The notes under the pieces are model-generated. The model did no database searches and was not told the origin of the DNA. It saw only the letters and a program-made list of their open reading frames with translations. Below are positions 44,630 to 54,056 of a stretch of 64,000 nucleotides of DNA, in pieces. Both the position numbers and the translations under genes were made by a program. Numbering within the stretch: position 1 is the first letter of the stretch; the number at the start of each line of letters is the position of its first letter. Source of the stretch: Saprospirales bacterium (GTDB taxonomy: Bacteria > Bacteroidota > Bacteroidia > Chitinophagales > Saprospiraceae); contig JADJBL010000012.1 of the NCBI GenBank assembly GCA_016703765.1, positions 1 to 64,000 on the forward strand, read 5' to 3'.

Positions 44630-45967
44630 ATGCAATCCATTCTCATCAAAAACGCCCGCATCGTCAACCGCGGGACCATCTCTCAAGGGGATATCCTGGT
44701 GAAAAACGGCCGGATCGACCGCATCGCCGGAACGATAGACCAAGCCGCAGATATCGTGCTGGATGCGGAAGGAAAATACGTCCTGCCCGGGATCATCGAC
44801 GACCAGGTCCATTTCCGCGAGCCGGGGCTCACCCATAAAGCCGATATCTATTCGGAATCGCGCGCCGCCGTGGCAGGAGGCGTGACCTCCTTCATGGAAA
44901 TGCCCAATACCAAACCGCCCGCCACTACCCAGGCGCTCCTCGCCGATAAATACGCCATCGCCGCCCGCAATTCCCTGGCGAATTACTCCTTTTACATGGG
45001 CGCTGCAAACGACAACCTCGAAGAAGTGCTTCGCACCGACCCTTCAAACGTCTGCGGCGTCAAGGTTTTTATGGGTTCCAGTACCGGCAATATGCTCGTC
45101 GACAGCCTCCACACGCTGGAGGCCCTTTTCTCCAATTGCCCCATGCTCATCGCCACCCATTGCGAGGACGAACCGACTGTAAAAGCCAACGAGGCGGCCT
45201 ACCGGGAGAAATACGGCGAAAACCTCCCGATGCGGCTGCATCCCGAGATCCGCAGCGTGGAAGCTTGTCTACGGTCGTCCTCCTTTGCAGTGGACCTCGC
45301 GAAAAAGCACGGCTCCCGCCTTCATATCCTCCATATTTCTACGAAAGACGAACTGGATCTGTTTCGAAATGATATTCCCCTCGAACAAAAAAAGATCACG
45401 GCCGAGGTCTGCGTCCATCATCTGTACTTCCATACCGGCGATTACGAGGAATTAGGAAGCCGGATAAAATGCAACCCGGCGATTAAAGGCCAAAGCCATA
45501 GAGACGCCCTGTTTCCAGCCCTTCTCGACGACCGCCTCGACGTGATTGCCACCGACCATGCCCCCCATACCTGGGAAGAGAAGCAAAACCCCTATTTCCA
45601 GGCGCCATCCGGCCTTCCCCTGGTCCAGCACTCCTTAAATGTCATGCTGGAATTTTACCAGCAGGGCCGTATCTCCCTCGAACGCATCGTGGAGAAGATG
45701 TGCCATGCCCCCGCCATAGCCTTTCAGGTGGCAGATCGCGGGTACATCGACGAGGGCAAGTGGGCCGACCTCCTGATCGTCGACGCAGAGAAATCCTGGA
45801 CCGTCACACCCGATACGCTTCAGTATAAGTGCAAGTGGTCGCCCTTCGAAGGGCATACCTTTAAAGGACGGGTGGAAACCACCCTCGTGAGCGGCCGCCT
45901 GGCCTGGAACCAGGGGCATTTTCACGAGGAAGGCGCCGGAATGCGGCTGGATTTTAACCGCCGATAA
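44630..45967 (+). CDS. pyrC: Dihydroorotase
   Basis: 445 residues from the ATG at 44630 (longer frames run into the upstream repeat). The enzyme closes carbamoyl-aspartate to dihydroorotate in pyrimidine synthesis. Motifs: IDDQVHFREPG near residue 60, AAVAGGVTSFMEMPNT, GVKVFMGSSTGNM, ATHCEDEP, LHILHISTKDEL and ATDHAPHTWEEK. In the first metal motif the usual H-x-H reads Q-V-H; I recall this Gln variant from other Bacteroidota dihydroorotases, so it is probably a lineage trait. Allantoinase or hydantoinase relatives are less likely given the overall match. The 3' end overlaps the convergent DUF5362-like gene by 14 bases. Confidence 0.92.
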   Translation: MQSILIKNARIVNRGTISQGDILVKNGRIDRIAGTIDQAADIVLDAEGKYVLPGIIDDQVHFREPGLTHKADIYSESRAAVAGGVTSFMEMPNTKPPATTQALLADKYAIAARNSLANYSFYMGAANDNLEEVLRTDPSNVCGVKVFMGSSTGNMLVDSLHTLEALFSNCPMLIATHCEDEPTVKANEAAYREKYGENLPMRLHPEIRSVEACLRSSSFAVDLAKKHGSRLHILHISTKDELDLFRNDIPLEQKKITAEVCVHHLYFHTGDYEELGSRIKCNPAIKGQSHRDALFPALLDDRLDVIATDHAPHTWEEKQNPYFQAPSGLPLVQHSLNVMLEFYQQGRISLERIVEKMCHAPAIAFQVADRGYIDEGKWADLLIVDAEKSWTVTPDTLQYKCKWSPFEGHTFKGRVETTLVSGRLAWNQGHFHEEGAGMRLDFNRR

Positions 45968-46418
45968 GGCCGGCGCCACCTGCTACGATGCCGATCAAAA
46001 TGGCCAGAAAATACAGGCCGATGACTGCAATGGCAAAAATTCCGTAAAACTTGAAGGTCGATTTCAAGCCGCCCAGGCTTTCGGTAAGTAATGCGGAATT
46101 GCTCCCCTGGAGCGCCTGTTTCCCTTTAGTAGCGAATTGGTACAAATACATCGATGGGAAAATATAAATGACGGCGAGCGCAATGTAAAACAAGCCAAAC
46201 AAAGCCGGCGGAAACCCGAACTGCGCAAGGCTTTGAGCCATGGCCCCTCCCAGGACCATGAAGGCAATGCCGGTCAATGCCAGAAAGCCGGCCCCTACGA
46301 AGCCCAAAATAGCTAGAAATTGAGCCCAGCGGCTGGTTTCGAATAAAAAGGCCCTCGCATCCGAAGATAAGGTCAGGCCGGTTTCCATTTCACTGTCGAG
46401 GATGGGGTTGTTCTCCAT
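45954..46418 (-). CDS. DUF5362-like membrane protein
   Basis: 154 residues with four likely membrane segments: ILGFVGAGFLALTGIAFMVLG (about 37-57), PPALFGLFYIALAVIYIFPSM (about 68-90) and FYGIFAIAVIGLYFLAILIGIVAGGAGLIGG (about 122-154, two passes or one long one). The cytosolic N-terminus (LSSDARAFLFETSRWAQFLAI) and the YQFATKGKQAL loop resemble DUF5362 proteins of Bacteroidota. Function unknown. The gap upstream carries an inverted repeat (46443-46465). Confidence 0.7.
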   Translation of the reverse strand: MENNPILDSEMETGLTLSSDARAFLFETSRWAQFLAILGFVGAGFLALTGIAFMVLGGAMAQSLAQFGFPPALFGLFYIALAVIYIFPSMYLYQFATKGKQALQGSNSALLTESLGGLKSTFKFYGIFAIAVIGLYFLAILIGIVAGGAGLIGG

Positions 46419-46442
46419 GAGTTGGTTTTTACTGGCTAATAT

Positions 46443-46465
46443 ACGGCGTTTCTAAGAAACGCCGT
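46443..46465. promoter_or_regulatory. Perfect 23-base inverted repeat in a divergent gap
   Basis: ACGGCGTTTCT (46443-46453), one central base, AGAAACGCCGT (46455-46465). It lies 25 bases upstream of the DUF5362-like start and shares AAGAAACGCCGTTT with the inverted repeat at 38977-39005. Confidence 0.55.
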
Positions 46466-46586
46466 TTGTTTTGAAAAAAAAATCCCACCTCCGTCAACCG
46501 ATCGTCCCTTCCCCCCCGTATACATGTGCATAGGAGAGGGCCCCTCCTTTTTCAATTGTACGGATTAAAATCAAAAACACTTCCAC

Positions 46587-48350
46587 ATGAAAACAATGTT
46601 ACCTGTTTGCCTGGCAAACTGGAAAAATGCCTTGCTCAGCGCGGGCCTCCTTCTACTGAGTTTCGCCGCGACGGCCTCCAGCCACCGCGAAGCTCCGCTC
46701 ATTGCCAATGACCCATTGGCCGACAACACCGACCTGTACGCCTTCCGCAGTCCCGACCAGCCGAACACCATCACCATCATCGCCAACTTCATCCCCGGCG
46801 AACTGCCCTACGGCGGACCCAACTACTCCACCTTCGGCGAAAACATCCGCTACGAGATCCACATCGATAACGACCCGGCCACCCCCGGCGACGATATCGT
46901 GTACCGCTTTACCTTCACCCGGGTAAACGAGGATCCCACCACCTTCTTCAACATCCGCCTGGGAAAACAAAACATGAAGACTACCTTCAAGATGGAACGC
47001 AGCATCGACGGCGGTATCAGCTTCAGCACCCTGGTATCCGAGGGTATCGTGCCGCCCAATAACATCGGCGCCCGCTCCATCGAAAGCGGCGCCGGTCTGG
47101 GCGCTGCCAACTACCAGCAGCTACTCCAGGCAGCCATCACCTCCACTTCCTTTGGAGAAATGGTCTTCTGCGGACCCGTGGACGACCCCTTCTACGTCGA
47201 CCTGGGAGGGATTTTCGACCTGGGCGACGCACCGCGCCAAACGGGCAGCGTGCGCGACGGACTGGCCAAGTACAACGTCCATACCATCGCCCTGCAAATC
47301 CCGATCTCCATCCTGCAGAAAGACGGCAAAAATGTGAGCCAGGCAGCCAATATCCTCGACTCCGACTTCATCATCGGAATCTGGGCTTCGACCAGCCGCC
47401 GCGCCATCCGCACCCTGCAGACCGACGGTACCCCGCCCGACGAAACAGGCGACTGGGTGCAGGTCTCCCGCCTGGGTATGCCCCTCACCAATGAAGCCGT
47501 AGTGCCCGTCGGGAAAAAAGACCAGTGGAACTTCCTGACCCCCTACCAGGACCTGGCCAATCTCTCCACGTTCGGCAATTTCTTCTACAACCCCGAGCTC
47601 GCCCTCTACATGGACGACAGCCAGTTCGGTCCGGCCGTTCCGGGCTTCCAGGGTCTCCGTATCCAGGCTAATTCCCTGGGGGCCTTCGATTTCAGAAATG
47701 GCAAAGACGGCCTTTACATTCTCAAAGGCAACGCGGCACTAGCCGGTACCGCCCTCGATGACGCGATTTTCGGAACCCTGCTCTTGCCGGCTCCGGCCTC
47801 CCCGCGCTCGGTCGATCTGTGGCCCATTTTCCACACCGGCGTGCCCAACCTGCGTCCCTACCAACTGGCTACCGGCAAAAACGGCGATCCCCTTGCGGCA
47901 GGAAAACCTTTCATCAACAACTTCCTGCCAAACGGCGGCGATATGCTGCGCCTCAACATGGCCGTGCCCCCCACGCCACGCAACGACCCGCAGTTCAGCA
48001 CCCTCGGACTGGTGCACGCCGCAGTCCTGGGTCTGACCGATCCGACTTACGCGGCTACCTCTAACCTCGAATTTATCCCCAACATGGACGGTTTCCCCAA
48101 CGGGCGCCGCCTGGAGGACGACGTGACCCGCATCGAATTGCAGGCAGTCGGAGGAGTTGTGTTAGCAGCCATCGGACTGTGGTATGACGACTACGTGCCC
48201 GGCAGCACGCCTTCCCCGGTGACCAACCTCCTGGTGAACGTATTGCAATACTCCACCGGTGTGGAAGCAAACGACGCGGCCTTTACCGCAAACTTCCCCT
48301 ACCTGTCGGAACCCTGGCGCGGCACCGAAACCGGCGCCCCGACCGAATAA
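46587..48350 (+). CDS. DUF4331 family secreted protein (copy 1)
   Basis: 587 residues. An N-terminal signal segment (about residues 14-30; ALLSAGLLLLSFAATA) is followed directly by the DUF4331 hallmark SSHREAPLIANDPLADNTDLYAFRSPD. Further conserved blocks: GENIRYEIHIDN, DDIVYRFTF, FIIGIWASTSR, RLGMPLTNEAVVP, and the C-terminal FLPNGGDMLRLNMAVPPTPRNDP and FPNGRRLEDDVTRIELQAVGG. The molecular function of the family is not established. This copy ends right after the domain (GTETGAPTE), without a T9SS sorting domain. Its tandem neighbour, 38 bases downstream, is highly similar and does carry one. Confidence 0.88.
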   Translation: MKTMLPVCLANWKNALLSAGLLLLSFAATASSHREAPLIANDPLADNTDLYAFRSPDQPNTITIIANFIPGELPYGGPNYSTFGENIRYEIHIDNDPATPGDDIVYRFTFTRVNEDPTTFFNIRLGKQNMKTTFKMERSIDGGISFSTLVSEGIVPPNNIGARSIESGAGLGAANYQQLLQAAITSTSFGEMVFCGPVDDPFYVDLGGIFDLGDAPRQTGSVRDGLAKYNVHTIALQIPISILQKDGKNVSQAANILDSDFIIGIWASTSRRAIRTLQTDGTPPDETGDWVQVSRLGMPLTNEAVVPVGKKDQWNFLTPYQDLANLSTFGNFFYNPELALYMDDSQFGPAVPGFQGLRIQANSLGAFDFRNGKDGLYILKGNAALAGTALDDAIFGTLLLPAPASPRSVDLWPIFHTGVPNLRPYQLATGKNGDPLAAGKPFINNFLPNGGDMLRLNMAVPPTPRNDPQFSTLGLVHAAVLGLTDPTYAATSNLEFIPNMDGFPNGRRLEDDVTRIELQAVGGVVLAAIGLWYDDYVPGSTPSPVTNLLVNVLQYSTGVEANDAAFTANFPYLSEPWRGTETGAPTE

Positions 48351-48388
48351 TTTCACCCATTTCCAATTCATTATCAGAAACAAGAGTC

Positions 48389-50443
48389 ATGAAAAATATT
48401 GCTTTTCTATTTTTGCTCTGCTGCTGCCTCGCGCAGTCGGCATGGGCCTCCAGCCACCGGGAAGCTCCGCTGATCTCCAGCGATCCCCTGGCCGACAACA
48501 CGGACCTGTACGCCTTCCGCAGCCCCGATGATCCCAATATGATCACCATCATCGCTGCTTACGTGCCCATGCAGTTGCCCCATGGCGGACCGAATTACTA
48601 CGGCTTCGGCGAAAATATCCGTTATGAGATCCATATCGACAACAATGCTCTTACACCCGGAGACGATATCATCTACCGTTTTACCTTCCACAAAGCGTAC
48701 GAAGACCCCTCCACTTTTTTCTACATCCGCCTCGGGATGCAGAACCACAAGACGACCTACACGCTGGAGAAAAGCGTGAATGGAGGTGTGAGCTTTCAGA
48801 CCGTGATCGCCAACGGCGTGGTTCCTCCGTACAACAGCGGACCGCGTTCTATCACGGGAGGCGCCGGGCTGAACACGGCCTACGGAACGCTGATGACCAA
48901 TGCCATCCAGACGACCCTGGCCGGTGAAAAAGTCTTCTGCGGACCCGCCGACGATCCCTTTTTCGTCGATCTGGGCGGTGTGTTCGACCTGGGCGACATG
49001 CCCCGGCAGGGTAGTGCAACGCCGCGCGACGGGGTGGAATGCCTCAACGTGTCGACCATTGCCATTCAGATCCCGATTTCCCTGCTCCAGAAAAACGGCC
49101 TCGGCCCCAATCAGGCGGTGAATATCCTCGATCCCGACTTCGTGATCGGCATCTGGGCCTCCGCCAGCCGCCCGGAGATCCGCACGCTCGACCCGGCCGG
49201 TACGGAAGCGCACTCCGGCAACTGGGTTCAGATCTCCCGCCTGGGTATGCCGCTGACCAACGAGGCCGTCATTCCGATCGGGTCGAAAGACCTCTGGAAC
49301 TCCCTTTCTCCTTACGAGGACCTGGCCAACCTGCCCGGATTCGGCAATTACTTCTACAATCCGGAACTGGCTCTGTACATGGACGACAGCCAATTTGGCG
49401 GCGCCGTGCCTGCCTTTGGTTCCTTGCGCATCCAAACCGCCTCTTTAGGCGCCTTTGATTTCCGCAACGGAAAAGAGGGACTCTACGGCCTGAAAGGCAA
49501 CCCGGCTGTAGCCGGTACCGCCCTAGACGACCTGATTTTCGGAACCTTGCTGCTGCCCGCTCCGGCTTCGCCGCGCTCGGTCGACCTTTGGCCGATCTTC
49601 CACACCGGGGTGCCCAATCTCCGGCCCTACCACCTGGCTACCGGCAAAAACGGCGACCCGCTGGCCGCAGGAAAGCCCTTCATCCACAACTTCCTGCCCA
49701 ACGGCGGCGACATGCTCCGCCTCAACATGGCCGTGCCGCCCACGCCGCGCAACGACCCAGATTTCAATAGCCTTGGATTGGTGTATGCAGCCGTGCTCGG
49801 CCTGACCGACCCGACCTACAATACCACTTCGACCCTGGAATTTATCCCCAACATGGACGGATTCCCGAACGGACGCCGCCTGGAAGACGATGTAACCCGC
49901 ATCGAACTGCAAGCAGTTGGAGGAGTGGTTCTCGCCGCCATCGGACTCTGGTACGACGATTACATCCCGGGTACTTCCCCTTCGCCGGTGACCCAGGATC
50001 TCGTCGACGTCCTTTCATACGACACAGGGATCAGCGCCAACGACACGAGCTTCCAGGCTTCCTTTCCCTATGTGCAAACACCATGGTCGGGTACCAGTAT
50101 CTGCTCCGGAGAAAAGAGAGACTACACCCAGCCCGAGATCCTTCCGCCGACCATTACCGGCGTGACGGGCCTCAGCGCGCCGGAGCTCTTTGCTTCCAAT
50201 TTCCCCAACCCCTTCCGGGAAACGACCACTATCACCTACCGCTTGCGCAGTAAGGGCGATGTGTCCATCCGGATTTTCGACGGCACGGGGAAATTCCTGG
50301 AAACCATCGTCGACGAAACGCTTTCCGCCGGGGAATACTCGGCTGAATGGAATGCAGGCTCCCTGCCCGAAGGCGTCTATTTTGCGGCCATAGAGTTTGG
50401 ATCCGAGCGGGTTCAGACTCTGCGGATTACGAAAACTAATTAA
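48389..50443 (+). CDS. DUF4331 family protein with T9SS sorting domain (copy 2)
   Basis: 684 residues. Signal peptide (MKNIAFLFLLCCCLAQSAWA), DUF4331 domain (about 20-575; SSHREAPLISSDPLADNTDLY, RLGMPLTNEAVIP, PNGRRLEDDVTRIELQAVGG), then a linker and a T9SS type A sorting domain (about 600-684; ASNFPNPFRETTTITYRL, VSIRIFDGTGKFLETI, YFAAIEFGSERVQTLRITK). It is therefore predicted to be surface-displayed or released, while copy 1 is probably periplasmic. The two arose by tandem duplication. Next on the strand is a TPR lipoprotein gene after a palindromic repeat. Confidence 0.9.
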   Translation: MKNIAFLFLLCCCLAQSAWASSHREAPLISSDPLADNTDLYAFRSPDDPNMITIIAAYVPMQLPHGGPNYYGFGENIRYEIHIDNNALTPGDDIIYRFTFHKAYEDPSTFFYIRLGMQNHKTTYTLEKSVNGGVSFQTVIANGVVPPYNSGPRSITGGAGLNTAYGTLMTNAIQTTLAGEKVFCGPADDPFFVDLGGVFDLGDMPRQGSATPRDGVECLNVSTIAIQIPISLLQKNGLGPNQAVNILDPDFVIGIWASASRPEIRTLDPAGTEAHSGNWVQISRLGMPLTNEAVIPIGSKDLWNSLSPYEDLANLPGFGNYFYNPELALYMDDSQFGGAVPAFGSLRIQTASLGAFDFRNGKEGLYGLKGNPAVAGTALDDLIFGTLLLPAPASPRSVDLWPIFHTGVPNLRPYHLATGKNGDPLAAGKPFIHNFLPNGGDMLRLNMAVPPTPRNDPDFNSLGLVYAAVLGLTDPTYNTTSTLEFIPNMDGFPNGRRLEDDVTRIELQAVGGVVLAAIGLWYDDYIPGTSPSPVTQDLVDVLSYDTGISANDTSFQASFPYVQTPWSGTSICSGEKRDYTQPEILPPTITGVTGLSAPELFASNFPNPFRETTTITYRLRSKGDVSIRIFDGTGKFLETIVDETLSAGEYSAEWNAGSLPEGVYFAAIEFGSERVQTLRITKTN

Positions 50444-50447
50444 TTCA

Positions 50448-50538
50448 GTTTAGGAGGTTTAGAGGGTTTAGAAAGTTTAGTTTCTAAGACCTCTAAACCT
50501 CCCTAAACCTTCTAAACCTTCTAAACCTTCTAAACTAT
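50448..50538. repeat. Palindromic array of GTTTAGRRG-like units
   Basis: Left side iterates GTTTAGGAG/GTTTAGAGG/GTTTAGAAA; right side iterates CTAAACCTC/CTAAACCTT four to five times. It can fold into a long stem between the DUF4331 and TPR genes and may end or weaken transcription into the TPR gene. Confidence 0.6.
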
Positions 50539-50551
50539 AAATACCGATAGC

Positions 50552-51729
50552 ATGAAAAACCTCCTCCCTCTAATACTCGTCCTCCTCTTCACGGCCTGCA
50601 ACAAGGACCTGCCTCAAAATGCGGCACTGCCCGAACTGAAAAACCGTCCCTTCGTCATCGGTCCGGAAGACGAAATGGGCAATGTGCTCAGCATGTATGA
50701 ATCGTTGGCAAGGCAAATCGAAGCAGATCCTAAAAACCGGAGGCTCGGCTGAGCCTGGCTGAACTGTTCATGCAGGAAGCCCGGATTTCCGGCGACCACG
50801 GGTATTATTACCCAGAAGCCCTCGCTCTTGTAGAAGCTGTGTTGGTAGAACAACCGGAGAAAAATTTGAAATACCGGGCGCTGCTAGACAAAGCCTCCAT
50901 CCTGCTTTCCCTTCACCGCTTTTCCGACGCTCTCTCGGTCGGAGAGAAAGCCCTGCCTTTAAACCCCTACGACGCAGGTATCTACGGCGTGCTTATCGAC
51001 GCCCATGTCGAATTGGGAAATTATCCCAAAGCCGTCGAAATGGCCGATAAAATGGTCTCCATCCGCCCGGATATCCGCTCCTACAGCCGGATTTCCTACC
51101 TCCGGGAGATTCACGGTCAGGTAAACGGCGCCATCGAAGCCATGAAACTGGCCGTGTCGGCCGGGTATCCAGGCATGGAGCAGACCGAATGGGCAAGACT
51201 GACTCTCGGTCATCTGTACCAGCGCTACGATATGCCCGACAGCGCCATGTATCACTTCCAGATGGCCCTCGCCGCACGTCCCAACTATCCCTTCGCCATC
51301 GCCGCCATCGCGGGCCTGGAAGCGGAGAAGGGGAATATGCCGGAGGCTGAAAAAATGCTGCTGAAAGCCTGTGAATTGATCCCCGAAGTTGGTTTTTTTG
51401 TGGAATGGGCCAGTTGGGAAAAGAAAAAAGGTAATACCCAAAAAGCCGACCAACTCAGCCGCGACATCCTCGACATGCTGGCCGACGACGACCGCTCGGG
51501 CCATAAAATGGACCTGGAATACGCCCATGTCTACCTGGACTTGCTGGACGATCCCCAAAAAGCCCTTTCCTACGCCATGAAGGAATACGCCGCCCGGCCC
51601 GGGAATATCGACGTGAATAAGACCCTTGCCCAAATCTATCAGCGGATTGGGGAGGAAGGGAAAATGCAAGAACACCTGGAAAAAGCTTTGCGCACGGGGT
51701 CGAAAGATCCGGAGCTTCTTCAATTGTAA
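50552..51729 (+). CDS. TPR-containing lipoprotein (frameshifted)
   Basis: Two frames make one protein of about 390 residues. Frame 2 (50552-50752) gives a lipoprotein signal, LLPLILVLLFTAC, with the Cys at residue 16, and runs to ADPKN. Frame 1 continues as PEARLSLAELFMQEARISGDHGYYYPEAL from about 50737. One base is missing near 50731-50740 (AAAAACCGG). The rest holds about six to seven tetratricopeptide repeats (e.g. RFSDALSVGEKALPLNP, NYPKAVEMADKMVSIRP, MPDSAMYHFQMALAARP, KMQEHLEKALRTG). TPR proteins are scaffolds. Sitting between DUF4331 and a TonB receptor (12-base gap to the latter), it is likely an envelope partner of both. The frameshift is probably a sequencing error. Confidence 0.8.
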
Positions 51730-51741
51730 AAAAACCATACC

Positions 51742-53976
51742 ATGAAACCGCTTCTTACCCTCCTCCTTTCCTTCGCCATCACCACCGCCTTGCTCGCCCA
51801 CAACGGCAGCATCCGCGGAAGCGTGCTCGACGCAGAGACCAAATCACCCCTCGCCGGCGCCAATGTCTGGCTGGAAAATACCGAACTCCAGGCCTATACC
51901 GACGACCTGGGCTACTATCAGTTCGAAGACCTGACCGCAGGGTCCTATTCCGTCCGCATTTCTTACCTGGGGTATGAGGTCTTTTCAGCGACCGTCGAGG
52001 TACGGGACAGCGAAACCACCCCCCTCCGCAGTTTGATGGTCCGCACGGCTATTCAATTGCAAACGGTGGAGGTGTCGCCGGAGCCCGACATTCGCTCCCG
52101 CGCGATCTCCTCCCTGGATATCCATCTCCGCCCTACCGAAACCTCGCAGGACATCCTCCGACTGGTGCCAGGCCTGTTCATCGCCCAGCACGCCGGCGGC
52201 GGCAAGGCCGAACAGATCTTCCTGCGCGGCTTCGACATCGACCACGGCACCGATATCGCGATCAACGTCGACGGTATCCCGGTCAACATGGTCTCCCATG
52301 CACACGGACAGGGCTATGCCGACCTTCATTTTCTCATTCCCGAGACCGTCGAACGGGTGGAATTCGGAAAAGGACCCTATTACGCCTCTTACGGCAACCT
52401 GGCTACCGCGGGCTACGCCGGCTTCCAGACCAAAAACGGCATCGACCGGAGCACCCTCAGCCTCCAGGCCGGCCAGTTCGACACCTACCGCGCTATGGGG
52501 ATGTTCAAACTCATGGAGGGCGCCTATGTGGCCACGGAGTACTTTTTCTCCAACGGCTATTTCGACAGCCCGCAGGCCTATAACCGCTTCAGCGTGTTCG
52601 GAAAATACAGCGGGGCGGTAGGGGAGAAGCATTACCTCAGCGCTTCCGCCTCCTCCTTCAGCAGCCGCTGGGACGCCTCCGGCCAAATCCCGCAGCGAGC
52701 GGTGGACAGCGGCCGCATCGGCTATTTCGGCGCCATCGACGATACGGAGGGCGGCAGTACGTCCCGCACCAACCTCAACCTCCATCTGAGCTCCTTCCTG
52801 GAAGACGGCAGCACCATTCGCAACCAGTTTTACTACTCCAAATACGACTTCGAACTATATTCCAATTTTACCTTCTTCCTGAACGATCCCCTGAACGGCG
52901 ACCAGATTAAACAAAAAGAATCCCGCGACCTGATCGGCTACCAGGGCGCCTACACCCGCTCCGATAAGTGGCTGGGCGCCAACTGGAAAACCGAGGCCGG
53001 ACTGCAATTCCGGCACGACGCCTCTTCCGATAACGAGCTTTCCCACACCCTCGGCCGGCAAACCATTCTCGAACGCAAAGCCTACGGCGATATCGACGAA
53101 ACCAATATCGGCCTGTATCTGAGTGAAACGGTGCGCTTCTCCCGCTGGTTTACCCTGAACGGCGCCCTGCGTTTCGACCAGTTCCATTTTCTATACGTCG
53201 ACAAACTCCAGGAAAATTACCAAAGGGACATCGCCACGGCCAACCTGTTCAGCCCCAAGCTCAATGCCTACTTCACCCTGAGCGACCGTTTCCAGCTTTT
53301 CGCACTCAGCGGCTATGGCTTTCACTCCAATGACACCCGCGTAGCAGTGGTGCAGAAAGGGCGCCAAATCCTGCCCAGAGCCCTCGGCCTGGAAGGAGGC
53401 GCTCTCTGGAAACCCGCTTCCCGCCTGTTACTGAGCGCCAGCGCCTGGTATCTGAACCTGGAACAGGAGTTCGTCTACGTCGGTGACGAAGCCGTCGTCG
53501 AGGCCGGAGGAGAGACCGATCGGCGCGGGCTCGACCTGTCCGCCCGCATCCAGCTGCTCGACTGGCTGTTTGCCGACCTGGACCTCAACTATACCTTCGC
53601 CCGTTCAGCCGATACCCCTTCCGAGGAGGCTTATATTCCCCTGGCTGCTGCATGGACCAGCATCGGAGGATTGAATTTCCAAACCCGATCGGGCTTCAAC
53701 GGCAGCTTGCGCTACCGCTACCTGGGCGACCGGCCTGCCAACGAGACCAATTCGGTCGTGGCGGAGGGGTATGTTTTGGTAGACGCCCTGCTGAATTACA
53801 CCCGCCCTTCCTGGGAACTGGGCCTGAGCGTGCAAAACCTGCTCGACGAAAGGTGGAAAGAGGCGCAGTTCGCCACCGAAAGCCGCTTGCAAGACGAAAC
53901 GGAGCCGGTTTCCGAGATCCATTTCACCCCCGGCCAGCCCTTTAACCTGCGGGCGCACGTTGCGTTCTTTTTTTGA
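51742..53976 (+). CDS. TonB-dependent receptor linked to DUF4331 and TPR genes
   Basis: 744 residues. Signal peptide (MKPLLTLLLSFAITTALLA), carboxypeptidase-regulatory-like domain (about 22-105), plug (about 115-230; SQDILRLVPGLFIAQHAGGGKAEQIFLRGFDIDHG, with DGIPVNMVSHAHGQGYAD) and a beta barrel ending with the outer-membrane signature (NLRAHVAFFF, terminal Phe). The His-rich plug loop (HAGGG, DIDHG, VSHAHGQG) is compatible with metal or metal-complex binding, but that is inference. It follows the TPR lipoprotein after 12 bases and precedes an ECF sigma gene, so the cluster resembles a surface-uptake unit with its own regulation. Confidence 0.9.
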   Translation: MKPLLTLLLSFAITTALLAHNGSIRGSVLDAETKSPLAGANVWLENTELQAYTDDLGYYQFEDLTAGSYSVRISYLGYEVFSATVEVRDSETTPLRSLMVRTAIQLQTVEVSPEPDIRSRAISSLDIHLRPTETSQDILRLVPGLFIAQHAGGGKAEQIFLRGFDIDHGTDIAINVDGIPVNMVSHAHGQGYADLHFLIPETVERVEFGKGPYYASYGNLATAGYAGFQTKNGIDRSTLSLQAGQFDTYRAMGMFKLMEGAYVATEYFFSNGYFDSPQAYNRFSVFGKYSGAVGEKHYLSASASSFSSRWDASGQIPQRAVDSGRIGYFGAIDDTEGGSTSRTNLNLHLSSFLEDGSTIRNQFYYSKYDFELYSNFTFFLNDPLNGDQIKQKESRDLIGYQGAYTRSDKWLGANWKTEAGLQFRHDASSDNELSHTLGRQTILERKAYGDIDETNIGLYLSETVRFSRWFTLNGALRFDQFHFLYVDKLQENYQRDIATANLFSPKLNAYFTLSDRFQLFALSGYGFHSNDTRVAVVQKGRQILPRALGLEGGALWKPASRLLLSASAWYLNLEQEFVYVGDEAVVEAGGETDRRGLDLSARIQLLDWLFADLDLNYTFARSADTPSEEAYIPLAAAWTSIGGLNFQTRSGFNGSLRYRYLGDRPANETNSVVAEGYVLVDALLNYTRPSWELGLSVQNLLDERWKEAQFATESRLQDETEPVSEIHFTPGQPFNLRAHVAFFF

Positions 53977-54005
53977 ACACCCCTTGACCAGCAATTGGAC
54001 TGGCC

Positions 54006-54032
54006 TTTGAACAGCCGCAGAGCCCATCTTTG
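54006..54032 (+). promoter_or_regulatory. Candidate promoter of the ECF sigma gene
   Basis: TTTG at 54006-54009 and CATCTTTG at 54025-54032 (one mismatch to TAnnTTTG) with a short 15-base spacer. The TTG at 54030 is part of this box, which argues for the ATG at 54057 as start. Confidence 0.4.
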
Positions 54033-54056
54033 TCGCAAATATTCCGACCAACAATG

